Shown: positions 44,103 through 52,306 of the stretch, one piece after another
How the letters are laid out: each line of letters starts with the position of its first letter
How positions within the stretch are numbered: the first letter of the stretch is position 1
Assembly: GCF_003025555.1 (NCBI RefSeq)
Contig: NZ_PYMH01000004.1
Span: forward strand, 62,001-126,000
Source: Photobacterium lutimaris
Lineage (GTDB): Bacteria > Pseudomonadota > Gammaproteobacteria > Enterobacterales > Vibrionaceae
Direction: 5' to 3'
DNA length: 64,000 nucleotides
Made by a program: the position numbers and the translations under genes
Notes under the pieces: generated by a model
Told to the model about the DNA's origin: nothing
Databases searched by the model: none
Seen by the model: only the letters and a program-made list of their open reading frames with translations

Positions 44103-44134
44103 TCTGTGCTGTGGTAGCTGTTGAAAATGTTAAC

Positions 44135-44160
44135 AAAGGATAGGCTTAGGCTTATCCTTT
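44135..44160 (+). terminator. Hairpin after the porin gene
   Basis: Arms AAAGGATA / TATCCTTT around GGCTTAGGCT; only a short T stretch. Confidence 0.5.
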
Positions 44161-44285
44161 GACTGACGGGGGAGTGGCATCTAAGGACCGGCGAAACGAC
44201 TATGCCGCATTGAAATGAAATTATTTTCATTGTAGATTGTCTTTTGTTCTCATTGATTGGCAGTGAAAGACCTAAGCGGATAGAT

Positions 44286-45077
44286 ATGATAAAAGATTTC
44301 AGGTTGTTATTTGAGTATGCCCGTCTTAAATTTACTAATACCGATCAAAAAATTGCGGACTATTTTCTTGCTCTTAACCCAACCAAGAACATTGAAGAGC
44401 TTGCCTTAGAAATTGGTGTTTCAACTGCTTCTATTACTCGATTTTGTAAAAAAATTGGTCTGAATAATTTCAAAGAATTTCTATACTTGTATCAAAACCA
44501 GTTGGACTCTGAGCATCCAGAGTTTACAGAAACACGGACATTGCAAAATGAGTATTTTGAAATGTTACAGCAGTTTGATCAGCGCCTTAACCAAAACGAT
44601 GTTGACTTCTTCAGTGAAATGATAAACAAACATCGTGTTATCTATGTCTTCGGGTTGGGCTATAGTTCTTTTGCTGCCCATGATCTCAAGTTTCGATTAA
44701 CTCGATTAGGGAAGTTTGTTGAGATTGTTCATGATAATGACTCAATCGAAATGATCAGTTCTATTCTTGGTAAAGGTGAATTGGTGATACTACTCTCCCT
44801 GAAGGGTAATAATACCAGAATGATCCAATCAGCAGAGAAAATGAAAGCGAAAGGTGTTCAGTTACTGTGTATTACGGCAAATGAGAAGTCACGACTACTC
44901 GACTGTGCAGATAAAACGCTACTAACGGTGTCATTGAAAGGGGAGGAATCCACAGGGATGATTTCTGGACAGTTGCCTATGTTAATTGCATTTGATCATA
45001 TTTACTTCCGTTATGTTTCCTTGTTCCGTGACTCTATTCAGAAATGGGTGACCACCGAGCAAAGTTTCGAAGAATAG
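44286..45077 (+). CDS. RpiR-family regulator with SIS domain
   Basis: 263 residues from ATG 44286; TTG 44244 is an alternative. The N-terminal HTH reads IADYFLALNPTKNIEELALE, then VSTASITRFCKKIGLNNF, the RpiR hallmark. The C-terminal SIS domain (VIYVFGLGYSSFAAHDL, VILLSLKGNNTRM) senses a sugar phosphate. Between a porin and a ROK kinase gene, it probably regulates this mannoside locus. Confidence 0.92.
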   Translation: MIKDFRLLFEYARLKFTNTDQKIADYFLALNPTKNIEELALEIGVSTASITRFCKKIGLNNFKEFLYLYQNQLDSEHPEFTETRTLQNEYFEMLQQFDQRLNQNDVDFFSEMINKHRVIYVFGLGYSSFAAHDLKFRLTRLGKFVEIVHDNDSIEMISSILGKGELVILLSLKGNNTRMIQSAEKMKAKGVQLLCITANEKSRLLDCADKTLLTVSLKGEESTGMISGQLPMLIAFDHIYFRYVSLFRDSIQKWVTTEQSFEE

Positions 45078-45209
45078 TAGACATGACGATAAGATAATTA
45101 AAAGCCATTCTTGCTTATATTTACCTGTGGTCTCTTCTATTCCCGTAAAATTTACAAGGAGAGACTATTATCATTTATCATAAGATAATAAATGAACCCG
45201 CTCAATGGT

Positions 45210-45264
45210 AGTTATAAAAAATAAGATGTAAAAACATAATTACTACATCTTATTTTTTATAACT
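45210..45264. repeat. Perfect 21-bp inverted repeat, AT-rich
   Basis: Arms 45210-45230 and 45244-45264 are exact complements (left arm begins AGTTATAAAAAATAAG) with a 13-nt loop. A second inverted repeat TATTATC / GATAATA lies at 45166-45190. No gene in 45078-45379. Confidence 0.85.
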
Positions 45265-45379
45265 TATCTTTAATAAAGATCTTCGTTGAATTATGGTATT
45301 ACACTCTGTGTATGTAATATTATTATTTGCAATAATCTTTTATTTAAAGTGATTTGTCATGGATATACGAGATTAAATT

Positions 45380-46273
45380 ATGCTAGTAGGGTTTGATATT
45401 GGTGGAACGAAAATTGAGCTTCAGGTACTGTCTGATCAAGGTGAGGTGCTATTCAAATTACGCCAACCAACACCTGGTGACTATGCTGCTTTCCTCATAA
45501 AGATTCGTGAAATGCTCATGGACGTTGAGAATAAGATTGGCTTTTTCGGTGGGATTGGGATTGGACTTCCTGGTGCTATTTGCCCTACTACGGGAAAGAT
45601 GAAAAATGCAAACTGCACCTTTCTAAATGGCCGCGACGTTATTGGCGACCTATGCCAAGCAACAGGAAAAACAGTAAGAATTGCCAATGACGCGAACTGC
45701 TTTGCGTTATCTGAAGCAGTCGATGGTGCTGGAGGGGGCGGTACTGTTGTATTTGGTGCTATCCTAGGTACCGGGTGTGGCGGTGGTATTGTTGTTAATC
45801 AAAGTATAATCACGGGGGCTAATGCGATCACCGGTGAGTGGGGCCATAATCCTCTGCCGGGGTATAATCCTGAAACTGATGGCGATATTGGTCAATGTTA
45901 TTGTGGTAAGAAAAACTGCATTGAACAGTATATCTCTGGCACTGGCTTTGCCGCGCAATATAACCACAAGTATCAGGCTGACCTGAATTCCCAGCAGATC
46001 ATGGCATTGGTTGATGCTGGCAACGAACAAGCGGTGGCAGCGTATCAGTTAATGCTTGACCAAATGGCGAGAAGTTTTGCCTCAATAAGCAATATTCTTG
46101 ACCCTGATGTCATTGTGTTAGGTGGCGGTATGTCAAATATTGAGCGCCTATACCAAGATCTACCAAGTGCGATGAATAAATACATATTTTCAAATGAGCC
46201 CAAAGTGACTGTAAGACGTGCAGTCTATGGTGATAGCAGCGGTGTACGCGGCGCTGCTTGGTTGGCCAAGTAG
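45380..46273 (+). CDS. ROK-family sugar kinase (mannokinase/fructokinase or GlcNAc kinase-like)
   Basis: 297 residues. The N-terminal phosphate motif MLVGFDIGGTK and the family zinc motif CYCGKKNCIEQYISGTGFA, with EWGHNPLPGYNPE (catalytic/sugar contact) and LDPDVIVLGGGMSN, are plain. Overall resemblance is to E. coli Mak (shared NANCTFLNG-like region, EWGHNPLP and GDSSGVRGAAWL); the N-terminus is closer to NagK. Placed among mannosidases, phosphorylation of mannose or GlcNAc freed inside the cell is the likely job. No ribosome site stronger than an AT-rich leader is visible. Confidence 0.87.
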   Translation: MLVGFDIGGTKIELQVLSDQGEVLFKLRQPTPGDYAAFLIKIREMLMDVENKIGFFGGIGIGLPGAICPTTGKMKNANCTFLNGRDVIGDLCQATGKTVRIANDANCFALSEAVDGAGGGGTVVFGAILGTGCGGGIVVNQSIITGANAITGEWGHNPLPGYNPETDGDIGQCYCGKKNCIEQYISGTGFAAQYNHKYQADLNSQQIMALVDAGNEQAVAAYQLMLDQMARSFASISNILDPDVIVLGGGMSNIERLYQDLPSAMNKYIFSNEPKVTVRRAVYGDSSGVRGAAWLAK

Positions 46274-46404
46274 ACTGTCATCGCCATGTTCCTCCCGTGA
46301 CCTGTGAAGGGGGGACTGGCGTCTACACGTTTGCAAACCGCCGTCTTGTCTATTTTCATACCATTCTCACTGAACGAAACACCCTAGTGTTGTTTAGTTT
46401 ATAG

Positions 46405-47307
46405 TTATGCTGCTATTCCGGCTCTGAACTGGGATGGCGTCAGTCCTGTTTTTCGTTTGAAAAGCCGGCAGAAATAGTTCGTATCGGAAAAACCACACTG
46501 CTGAGATATTTGTTTTATTCGATGATGGTTACCCCCCAGTAAACGTTGTGCATTTTCCATTCGCTTGTGACAAAGATAATCCTTGAAGCTGGTTTTTCCC
46601 TGGTGCTGGAATATATACGACAGGTAGTTGGCTGAAATATGGAACTCCCTAGCAACCTCTTCTCGGCTTAATGCTTGGTTATAGTGCTCGTTTATGTGCT
46701 TTGTGATTTTTTGAAATAGCTCTTCCTGTCGACTTGGGAGCTTTTCTGGAGCTCTTTCCATGACCAGAAAATGACTAAGCAGCGAGCGTAGCACCAAGCT
46801 TGCTGTATGGCTGTTAGAGTGGGTTGATCCAAGTGTCTGTAAGACCTGAATGAGCCCATTACCTACCGCTTGATTACGGTGAACAGATGTTCGTTTATGG
46901 TTTTCTGTAAAGTTACTTCCATCCCAGCTGTACAGGCTAAACCCCACCTTATGAGAGGCGATATTAAGGCTCAGTAATGTTACGGGCTCTCTCCATAGCG
47001 GTTGGTTCCAACCCATACTGGGGATGTATAAGACATCGCCTGCTGAAAACTGTTTTTGTAGACTCTTGTGTTCGCTAACGGAATACACCAGATCTATGCT
47101 TCCAGTCAGCACAATATCAATACGTGGCATGTTAAGCTGCCATGCTTTAGCAGGACGGTTTTGGCCTGGTGCTGCTAGATAGACAGTGCTGATAGCACCT
47201 TGTTGCTCAATAAGATGAGATAAATGGCGAGAGAGCGGATCAGGTTGGTCGTTCTCAATGATGCTCTGCTGTTTGGTGGTTGTTGATGGACGTAAATTTA
47301 AGCTCAT
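46405..47307 (-). CDS. AraC-family regulator
   Basis: 300 residues. Residues about 30-170 form a cupin-like sensor (FSAGDVLYIPSMGWNQPLWRE); the C-terminus has two HTH motifs, LSREEVAREFHISANYLSYIF and IKQISQQCGFSDTNYFCRLFKRKTGLTPSQ (split here). It is divergent from the PTS-mannosidase-hexosaminidase operon over a 280-bp region with repeated A/T sites, so it is its likely activator. Confidence 0.9.
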   Translation of the reverse strand: MSLNLRPSTTTKQQSIIENDQPDPLSRHLSHLIEQQGAISTVYLAAPGQNRPAKAWQLNMPRIDIVLTGSIDLVYSVSEHKSLQKQFSAGDVLYIPSMGWNQPLWREPVTLLSLNIASHKVGFSLYSWDGSNFTENHKRTSVHRNQAVGNGLIQVLQTLGSTHSNSHTASLVLRSLLSHFLVMERAPEKLPSRQEELFQKITKHINEHYNQALSREEVAREFHISANYLSYIFQHQGKTSFKDYLCHKRMENAQRLLGGNHHRIKQISQQCGFSDTNYFCRLFKRKTGLTPSQFRAGIAA

Positions 47308-47358
47308 TCTCAGCGTCTTCTTTTTTATTTAAGGGATTAGCGCAAAAGGTTGAACGAT

Positions 47359-47397
47359 TGTGAAAAAATTTACACTCCTTAAATGAAAATTTTTTCA
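47359..47397. promoter_or_regulatory. Paired A/T operator candidate for the AraC regulator
   Basis: GTGAAAAAATTT (47359-47370) and its exact complement AAATTTTTTCAC (47386-47397), 15 bp apart. Confidence 0.5.
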
Positions 47398-47476
47398 CGC
47401 CACTTTCATTTTTTCGTTATTTTAGCGCTTTTTATCGGTTTGTTGTGTGTCTGAAGCTATTTTGCCACGTATTTGA

Positions 47477-47490
47477 TGAAAAAATTTACA
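47477..47490. promoter_or_regulatory. Third copy of the AraC candidate half-site
   Basis: TGAAAAAATTTACA, identical to 47360-47373, about 100 bp before the PTS start. Direct and inverted copies are usual for AraC-type activation. Confidence 0.5.
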
Positions 47491-47588
47491 GTAAAGTGAG
47501 AAGTGTGGCTTTGATCTCAAAATATTCCTGAAAATACTTACATAATGGCGGCCGAATTGACGTAATAAGGTTTATGGAGCTTCAATTA

Positions 47589-49544
47589 ATGACAATTAAT
47601 GTAGTAGCGGTAACAGGGTGTGCCGCGGGAATCGCTCACACTTACATGGCCGCCCGAGCGTTGGAAGATGCTGGTAAAGAGCATGGCTTCAACATTAAAG
47701 TTGAAACCAATGGTTCTATCGGTCCAGAGAACGTGCTGACTGAAGAAGAGATTGCTAATGCCGATGTTGTGGTGCTCGCGTCTGATGTCGAGGTTGAGAA
47801 AGCGCGCTTTGCAGGCAAGAAGATTTATGTCACCCGGCCAAAGGTTGCGATGAAAGATGCCAAAGCGCTGGTTGACATCGCGATGAAAGAAGGCACTGTT
47901 TTTGGCGGTAAAGGTACTGAAGTGGGTAATATCACTTTGGGTAAGACATCTGAGAATGGTTTTATCCAGCACGTGATGAGCGGTATCTCTTACATGGTAC
48001 CAATGGTTATCTCGGCAGGTTTATTATTGGCAATTGCCAATGTCTTTGCCTTTCAGCGTGATGACTTAGGTCGTCTAGTGGCATGGGGTTTTGATCAAAG
48101 TACGTTTATGGGCGACTTGATGTTCCACTTATTTAAAGTGGGTCAAGTGGGCTTCTTGTTGATGATCCCTCTTTTTGCCGGCTTTGTTGCTAACTCTATC
48201 GCATCTAAACCTGCGATTGCACCAGCAATGATTGGGGCATATATCGCTAACGATGCTGGCTTTCTAGGTACCGATACGGGTGGCGGCTTCCTGTCTGCTA
48301 TTCTCGTGGCTTTTTTAGTCGGCTATATGGTGAAATATCTGAAAATGGTTCCTTGGCCGAAGATTTGTAAGCCATTGCTACCAATAATGATCATCCCTCT
48401 TATTGCCACTTTTTTAATCACCGTTATTGTTAAGTACATGATCGGTACCCCTATTGCTGCGGGTATGAGCTCGCTTTATGAGTGGCTGACATGGATGACA
48501 ACTACCTATGCATCTTCAACCTTTATTATCGGTGCCATTATTGGTGCGATGATTGGTTTTGACTTCGGTGGTCCAGTTAACAAAACAGCTTTAATCTTTG
48601 GTACCGCGGTATGGACAGATACGGTTGCAAAATACGGTATTGAAGGTGCCAACTTTGTACCGGGCACAGCGGCACAGGCGGCTATCTCTGTTGCTCCTCT
48701 GGGTATTTTCCTTGCATCTAAGTTGTTCAAAAATAAGTTTACAGCGACTGAGAAAGTCTCTGCTGACTCCGCATTCGGTATGGGGATTGTTGGTGTAACG
48801 GAAGGTGCAATTCCATTTGCGGCTGCTCACCCAGTACAAATGATCACCGCGAGTGTCGCGGGTTCGGCATTGGCCGGCGGTTTAGTGGGCTTCTTCGATG
48901 TTAAATTCTACGGTGGTATCGGCTCTCCATTGGGTACGTTCGTGGGGTATATCGAACAGCCAATTCCGTTTGTCACCTGGATCCTATGTACGATGTCAGG
49001 TATTACACTGACAGCACTCATCATTGGTTTATGGCGAAAACCTGTCACTTCAGATAATGGTGCTAGCACGACGGTATCGGATCTTGGTGATGTTGCCTCG
49101 AAAGAAGTCTTCAAACCTGAACACGTATTGTTGGACACCACGTCTAAGTCGAAAGCTGAAGCGATTGCGTTTATTGCTAAAGAAGCACATAAACTGGGCT
49201 ATGTTTCCTCGGAAAAACAATATGCTAAAGGGCTGAAAGCGCGTGAAAACCAGTCAAGTACCGGTTTTAAAGATGGCATGGCGATCCCACACTGCAAAAC
49301 CAAAGCGGCGAAAAATGCGGGTGTATTTGTGGTGCGTTTTAGCCATCCTATCGAGTGGGAGACTATGGACGATGAACCGGTTAGAACGGCTGTGGCATTG
49401 AGCATTCCTGCCGAAGGTGATGAAAAGAGCGTGGAAATTTTGACTAAGCTAACTCGTTGCATGATGAATGACCAATTTAGGGAAACGCTGAATCAAAAAG
49501 ACAGTAAAGAAGTGGATTTAACTATTTCTGCTGCTATTGCCTGA
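47589..49544 (+). CDS. PTS permease of fructose/mannosylglycerate type, domain order EIIB-EIIC-EIIA
   Basis: 651 residues from ATG 47589, which follows GGAG at nine bases; an upstream ATG at 47574 is possible. EIIB: VVAVTGCAAGIAHTYMAAR with phosphorylated Cys11. EIIC: about ten hydrophobic segments (residues 120-480) with FDFGGPVNKTALIFG. EIIA: C-terminal, phosphorylated His568 in GMAIPHCK. Related E. coli MngA has the order A-B-C, so here EIIA has moved to the C-terminus. It imports a sugar as its phosphate. The two downstream hydrolases show the substrate is probably a mannose-containing oligosaccharide or glycoside. Confidence 0.9.
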   Translation: MTINVVAVTGCAAGIAHTYMAARALEDAGKEHGFNIKVETNGSIGPENVLTEEEIANADVVVLASDVEVEKARFAGKKIYVTRPKVAMKDAKALVDIAMKEGTVFGGKGTEVGNITLGKTSENGFIQHVMSGISYMVPMVISAGLLLAIANVFAFQRDDLGRLVAWGFDQSTFMGDLMFHLFKVGQVGFLLMIPLFAGFVANSIASKPAIAPAMIGAYIANDAGFLGTDTGGGFLSAILVAFLVGYMVKYLKMVPWPKICKPLLPIMIIPLIATFLITVIVKYMIGTPIAAGMSSLYEWLTWMTTTYASSTFIIGAIIGAMIGFDFGGPVNKTALIFGTAVWTDTVAKYGIEGANFVPGTAAQAAISVAPLGIFLASKLFKNKFTATEKVSADSAFGMGIVGVTEGAIPFAAAHPVQMITASVAGSALAGGLVGFFDVKFYGGIGSPLGTFVGYIEQPIPFVTWILCTMSGITLTALIIGLWRKPVTSDNGASTTVSDLGDVASKEVFKPEHVLLDTTSKSKAEAIAFIAKEAHKLGYVSSEKQYAKGLKARENQSSTGFKDGMAIPHCKTKAAKNAGVFVVRFSHPIEWETMDDEPVRTAVALSIPAEGDEKSVEILTKLTRCMMNDQFRETLNQKDSKEVDLTISAAIA

Positions 49545-49559
49545 GTGAGTAGGAATTGA

Positions 49560-52220
49560 ATGATGAAGAAAGTATTTCACGTTATTCCTCATACCCACTG
49601 GGATTATGAGTGGTATTTTTCAACGCACGAATCCTTGATTCAACTGGTTTATCACATGGACGAGGTCATGTCAGCGCTTGAAAACGACGAAAATGACACG
49701 TATTTACTGGATGGCCAACTGAGCATTATTGAGGATTACCTTAAACAGTGCCCTGAGCAACTTGAACGCCTTCGTACGTTGGTTCAGCAAGGTAAGCTGA
49801 AGATTGGACCTTGGTATACGCAAACGGATCAGCTGATCATCAGCGGTGAATCTATCGTACGTAACCTACAAACAGGTATCCGCCTCGCTGAAGAGTTAGG
49901 CCCTGTGATGGCCATTGGCTATGTGCCGGATGCGTTTGGTCAAAGTATTGATATGCCAAAGATCTATCAAGGCGTTGGTATTGATAAAACGGTCTTCTGG
50001 CGTGGTCTTTCTACTGATGTTTGCCAAGCTCGTGAGTTTAACTGGCAGAGTGAAGATGGAAGCCAGGTTTTGGGATACAACATTAAGAACGGCTACTTTG
50101 TTGGTTCACATGTTATGTATTCCGATGATCCAACGCCGTTGTGCCATCAGGCTGAAGATGGCTCATTGGCTGCGAACATTGCTATTCCACTGGGTGGCGA
50201 TCAACGCTTTGTTGACAAGGAGCTCAAGTCACGCCTTGATATCAGCAATGCGTCAAACAAAGACTACCAGCTAATTGAAAGTAGTTACGACAAACTCTTT
50301 GCGGATATCGAAGCTGAAAACCTTCATTTACCAACAATTAGCGGTGAGCTGATTGATGGCCAGGTGTCGAAAATTCACCGCTCAATCTATTCTTCTCGTT
50401 ATGATCATAAGTATCTAAACGATAGGGTAGAGCGACGTCTTTCTTACCTGTTGGAGCCGTTGATGGTGATGGCTGGCGCGGAAGGTATTGAGACCAAACC
50501 GGCGCTGATGAACAATATCTGGAAAACCATTCTGCGTAACCATGCCCATGATAGTGCAGGTGGCTGTAATACAGATAAAACCAATAAGATTATTTTGTCG
50601 CGCTTTGAAGAAGCAGATCAGGCGTCAGACTCTGCCGTGGACTATTTGGTTAGAAAGCTGGCCGAATCGCAGCCTACCGCAGAGCAAGGCGGTATAGATG
50701 GACGGGTGACGCTGTTTAATACCCTGCCATATGCTCGAAATGCTCTGATCAAGACGACGATCTCGACGTCGGCACCAAGCTTTATCCTGTTGGATATGGA
50801 AGGGCAAGAGATCAAGGTTGATGTGTTTTGTTCGAAGCGCGTTTACCGTGGAAGCATTCAGCGTGATGAGTCGACAAATGATCCGTCACTCTACTACTAC
50901 CAAAGTGACGTTGAGTTCTATTACCCGTTACCGGCTTCAGGCTATACCAGCGTGCAGTTAGTCGAGGGTGAAGGTGATGCTAAAACGACAGCTATCGCTT
51001 CAGATCAGCTCGTGATTGAAAATGACCGTTATCGCTTAAGCTTTGAACAAGGGCAGTTTGTACTGCTGGATAAAGTTCAAAACCGAGCGTGGAATGACTG
51101 CATCAACCTGATTGATATGGGTGATGATGGTGATACCTATGACTATTCGCCACCAGAGAATGATTGGTTGATTCAACTCGATTGGTCTCAGGCGACAGTA
51201 AACGTTGTCAAGCAAGGTTTTTCGGAGTCAATGGTGATCAATGGCGTTTGGCTATTACCTGAAGATCTGACCGAGCGTGCTAAGCAGCAATGCTCAGCAC
51301 CGATGACTTACACCATGACTCTTCGCTTGCAACATGCAGTCGCTGGCGATGAATCCGCTCTACCATTGACGATTGATGCAAACTTCGACAATCAAGTTAA
51401 AGATCACCGTGTACAGCTGGTCGTCACGACGCCATTTGAAACCACCACTAACTGGTCTGATACCCCATTCGGTGTTGTCGAGCGTGTCAATGTGCCTGAG
51501 CGTCTTCATGATTGGCGCGAGCAGGGATGGAAAGAAGAGCCTAGCCCGATTTATCCAATGTTGCACCTCGTTAACATCCATGATCAGTCTTGCAGCCTTA
51601 CCTTATTGACAAAAGGAATTAAGGAATACGAAGTCAGAGCAAATAACCAAATTGCCCTGACCTTATTCCGCAGTGTTGGTTGGCTGGGTAAGCCTGATTT
51701 GATCCGTCGCCCTGGTATTGCCTCAGGCCAGCAGTTTAAGTATATCCCGACACCGGATAGCCAGTTGCAGGGTGAATTACATTGTGAATGTGCCTTGGTA
51801 ATTGAAGGTAACTTCAATCCAGCACGTGTACAGACACTGTGGCAGGCGTATGCAATTGAGCCATTGGTTTATCAAAATCAATCGCTTAACCAGTTTACCA
51901 ATACGCTGAAGTATTTTGTTATGCACCCACTGACGACAGAGGTTGCGGATCATCGTGCCGGTATTGAACTCGATAGTACGGATCTCGTGGTGAGTGCAAT
52001 AAAACCTACGGAAGAGGGTGACGGAACACTTGTTCGTCTCTACAACCCAAGTAGCGAAACTGTTACTGTGGCTGGCCATTTAAAGGTACCGACTGCTGAG
52101 ACTTCAGTGACAGAAGTTAACCTGTTGGAGCAACCTATTGCCGACGCACAATCTTTCAATGGCCAACTCGGACTTGGGCGATTTAAGCCCAAACAGATCC
52201 GTAGCTTTATCTTTAAGTAA
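49560..52220 (+). CDS. Alpha-mannosidase, GH38 family (MngB-like), cytoplasmic
   Basis: 886 residues, no signal peptide. HVIPHTHWDYEWYFS supplies the zinc His/Asp, GYVPDAFGQSIDMPKI has nucleophile Asp124 and VFWRGL follows; LRNHAHDSAGGCNTDK completes the family site. Length and segments match E. coli MngB (2-O-mannosyl-D-glycerate hydrolase, 877 aa). It lies 15 bp after the PTS gene, so the PTS-phosphorylated product is probably its substrate. Mannosylglycerate, or an alpha-mannosylated oligosaccharide, are both possible. Confidence 0.92.
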   Translation: MMKKVFHVIPHTHWDYEWYFSTHESLIQLVYHMDEVMSALENDENDTYLLDGQLSIIEDYLKQCPEQLERLRTLVQQGKLKIGPWYTQTDQLIISGESIVRNLQTGIRLAEELGPVMAIGYVPDAFGQSIDMPKIYQGVGIDKTVFWRGLSTDVCQAREFNWQSEDGSQVLGYNIKNGYFVGSHVMYSDDPTPLCHQAEDGSLAANIAIPLGGDQRFVDKELKSRLDISNASNKDYQLIESSYDKLFADIEAENLHLPTISGELIDGQVSKIHRSIYSSRYDHKYLNDRVERRLSYLLEPLMVMAGAEGIETKPALMNNIWKTILRNHAHDSAGGCNTDKTNKIILSRFEEADQASDSAVDYLVRKLAESQPTAEQGGIDGRVTLFNTLPYARNALIKTTISTSAPSFILLDMEGQEIKVDVFCSKRVYRGSIQRDESTNDPSLYYYQSDVEFYYPLPASGYTSVQLVEGEGDAKTTAIASDQLVIENDRYRLSFEQGQFVLLDKVQNRAWNDCINLIDMGDDGDTYDYSPPENDWLIQLDWSQATVNVVKQGFSESMVINGVWLLPEDLTERAKQQCSAPMTYTMTLRLQHAVAGDESALPLTIDANFDNQVKDHRVQLVVTTPFETTTNWSDTPFGVVERVNVPERLHDWREQGWKEEPSPIYPMLHLVNIHDQSCSLTLLTKGIKEYEVRANNQIALTLFRSVGWLGKPDLIRRPGIASGQQFKYIPTPDSQLQGELHCECALVIEGNFNPARVQTLWQAYAIEPLVYQNQSLNQFTNTLKYFVMHPLTTEVADHRAGIELDSTDLVVSAIKPTEEGDGTLVRLYNPSSETVTVAGHLKVPTAETSVTEVNLLEQPIADAQSFNGQLGLGRFKPKQIRSFIFK

Positions 52221-52243
52221 GGTATTGAAGTAGGTCCCCCTAT

Positions 52244-52268
52244 GAGGGGCAGGCCTTGCCTGCCCCTC
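52244..52268 (+). terminator. Intercistronic hairpin between GH38 and GH20 genes
   Basis: Perfect 11-bp stem GAGGGGCAGGC / GCCTGCCCCTC with loop CTT and T-rich DNA after it. May lower, not end, transcription into the GH20 gene 39 bp further on. Confidence 0.65.
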
Positions 52269-52306
52269 TATTTGTTATTCTGATTATTAGTGAAAGAGAC
52301 ATTGGA

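Noticed and set aside
49560..52220. Naming the PTS and GH38 genes mngA and mngB
   Set aside because: Protein similarity is good, but the PTS domain order and regulator type differ from E. coli and two additional glycosidases suggest a broader substrate.
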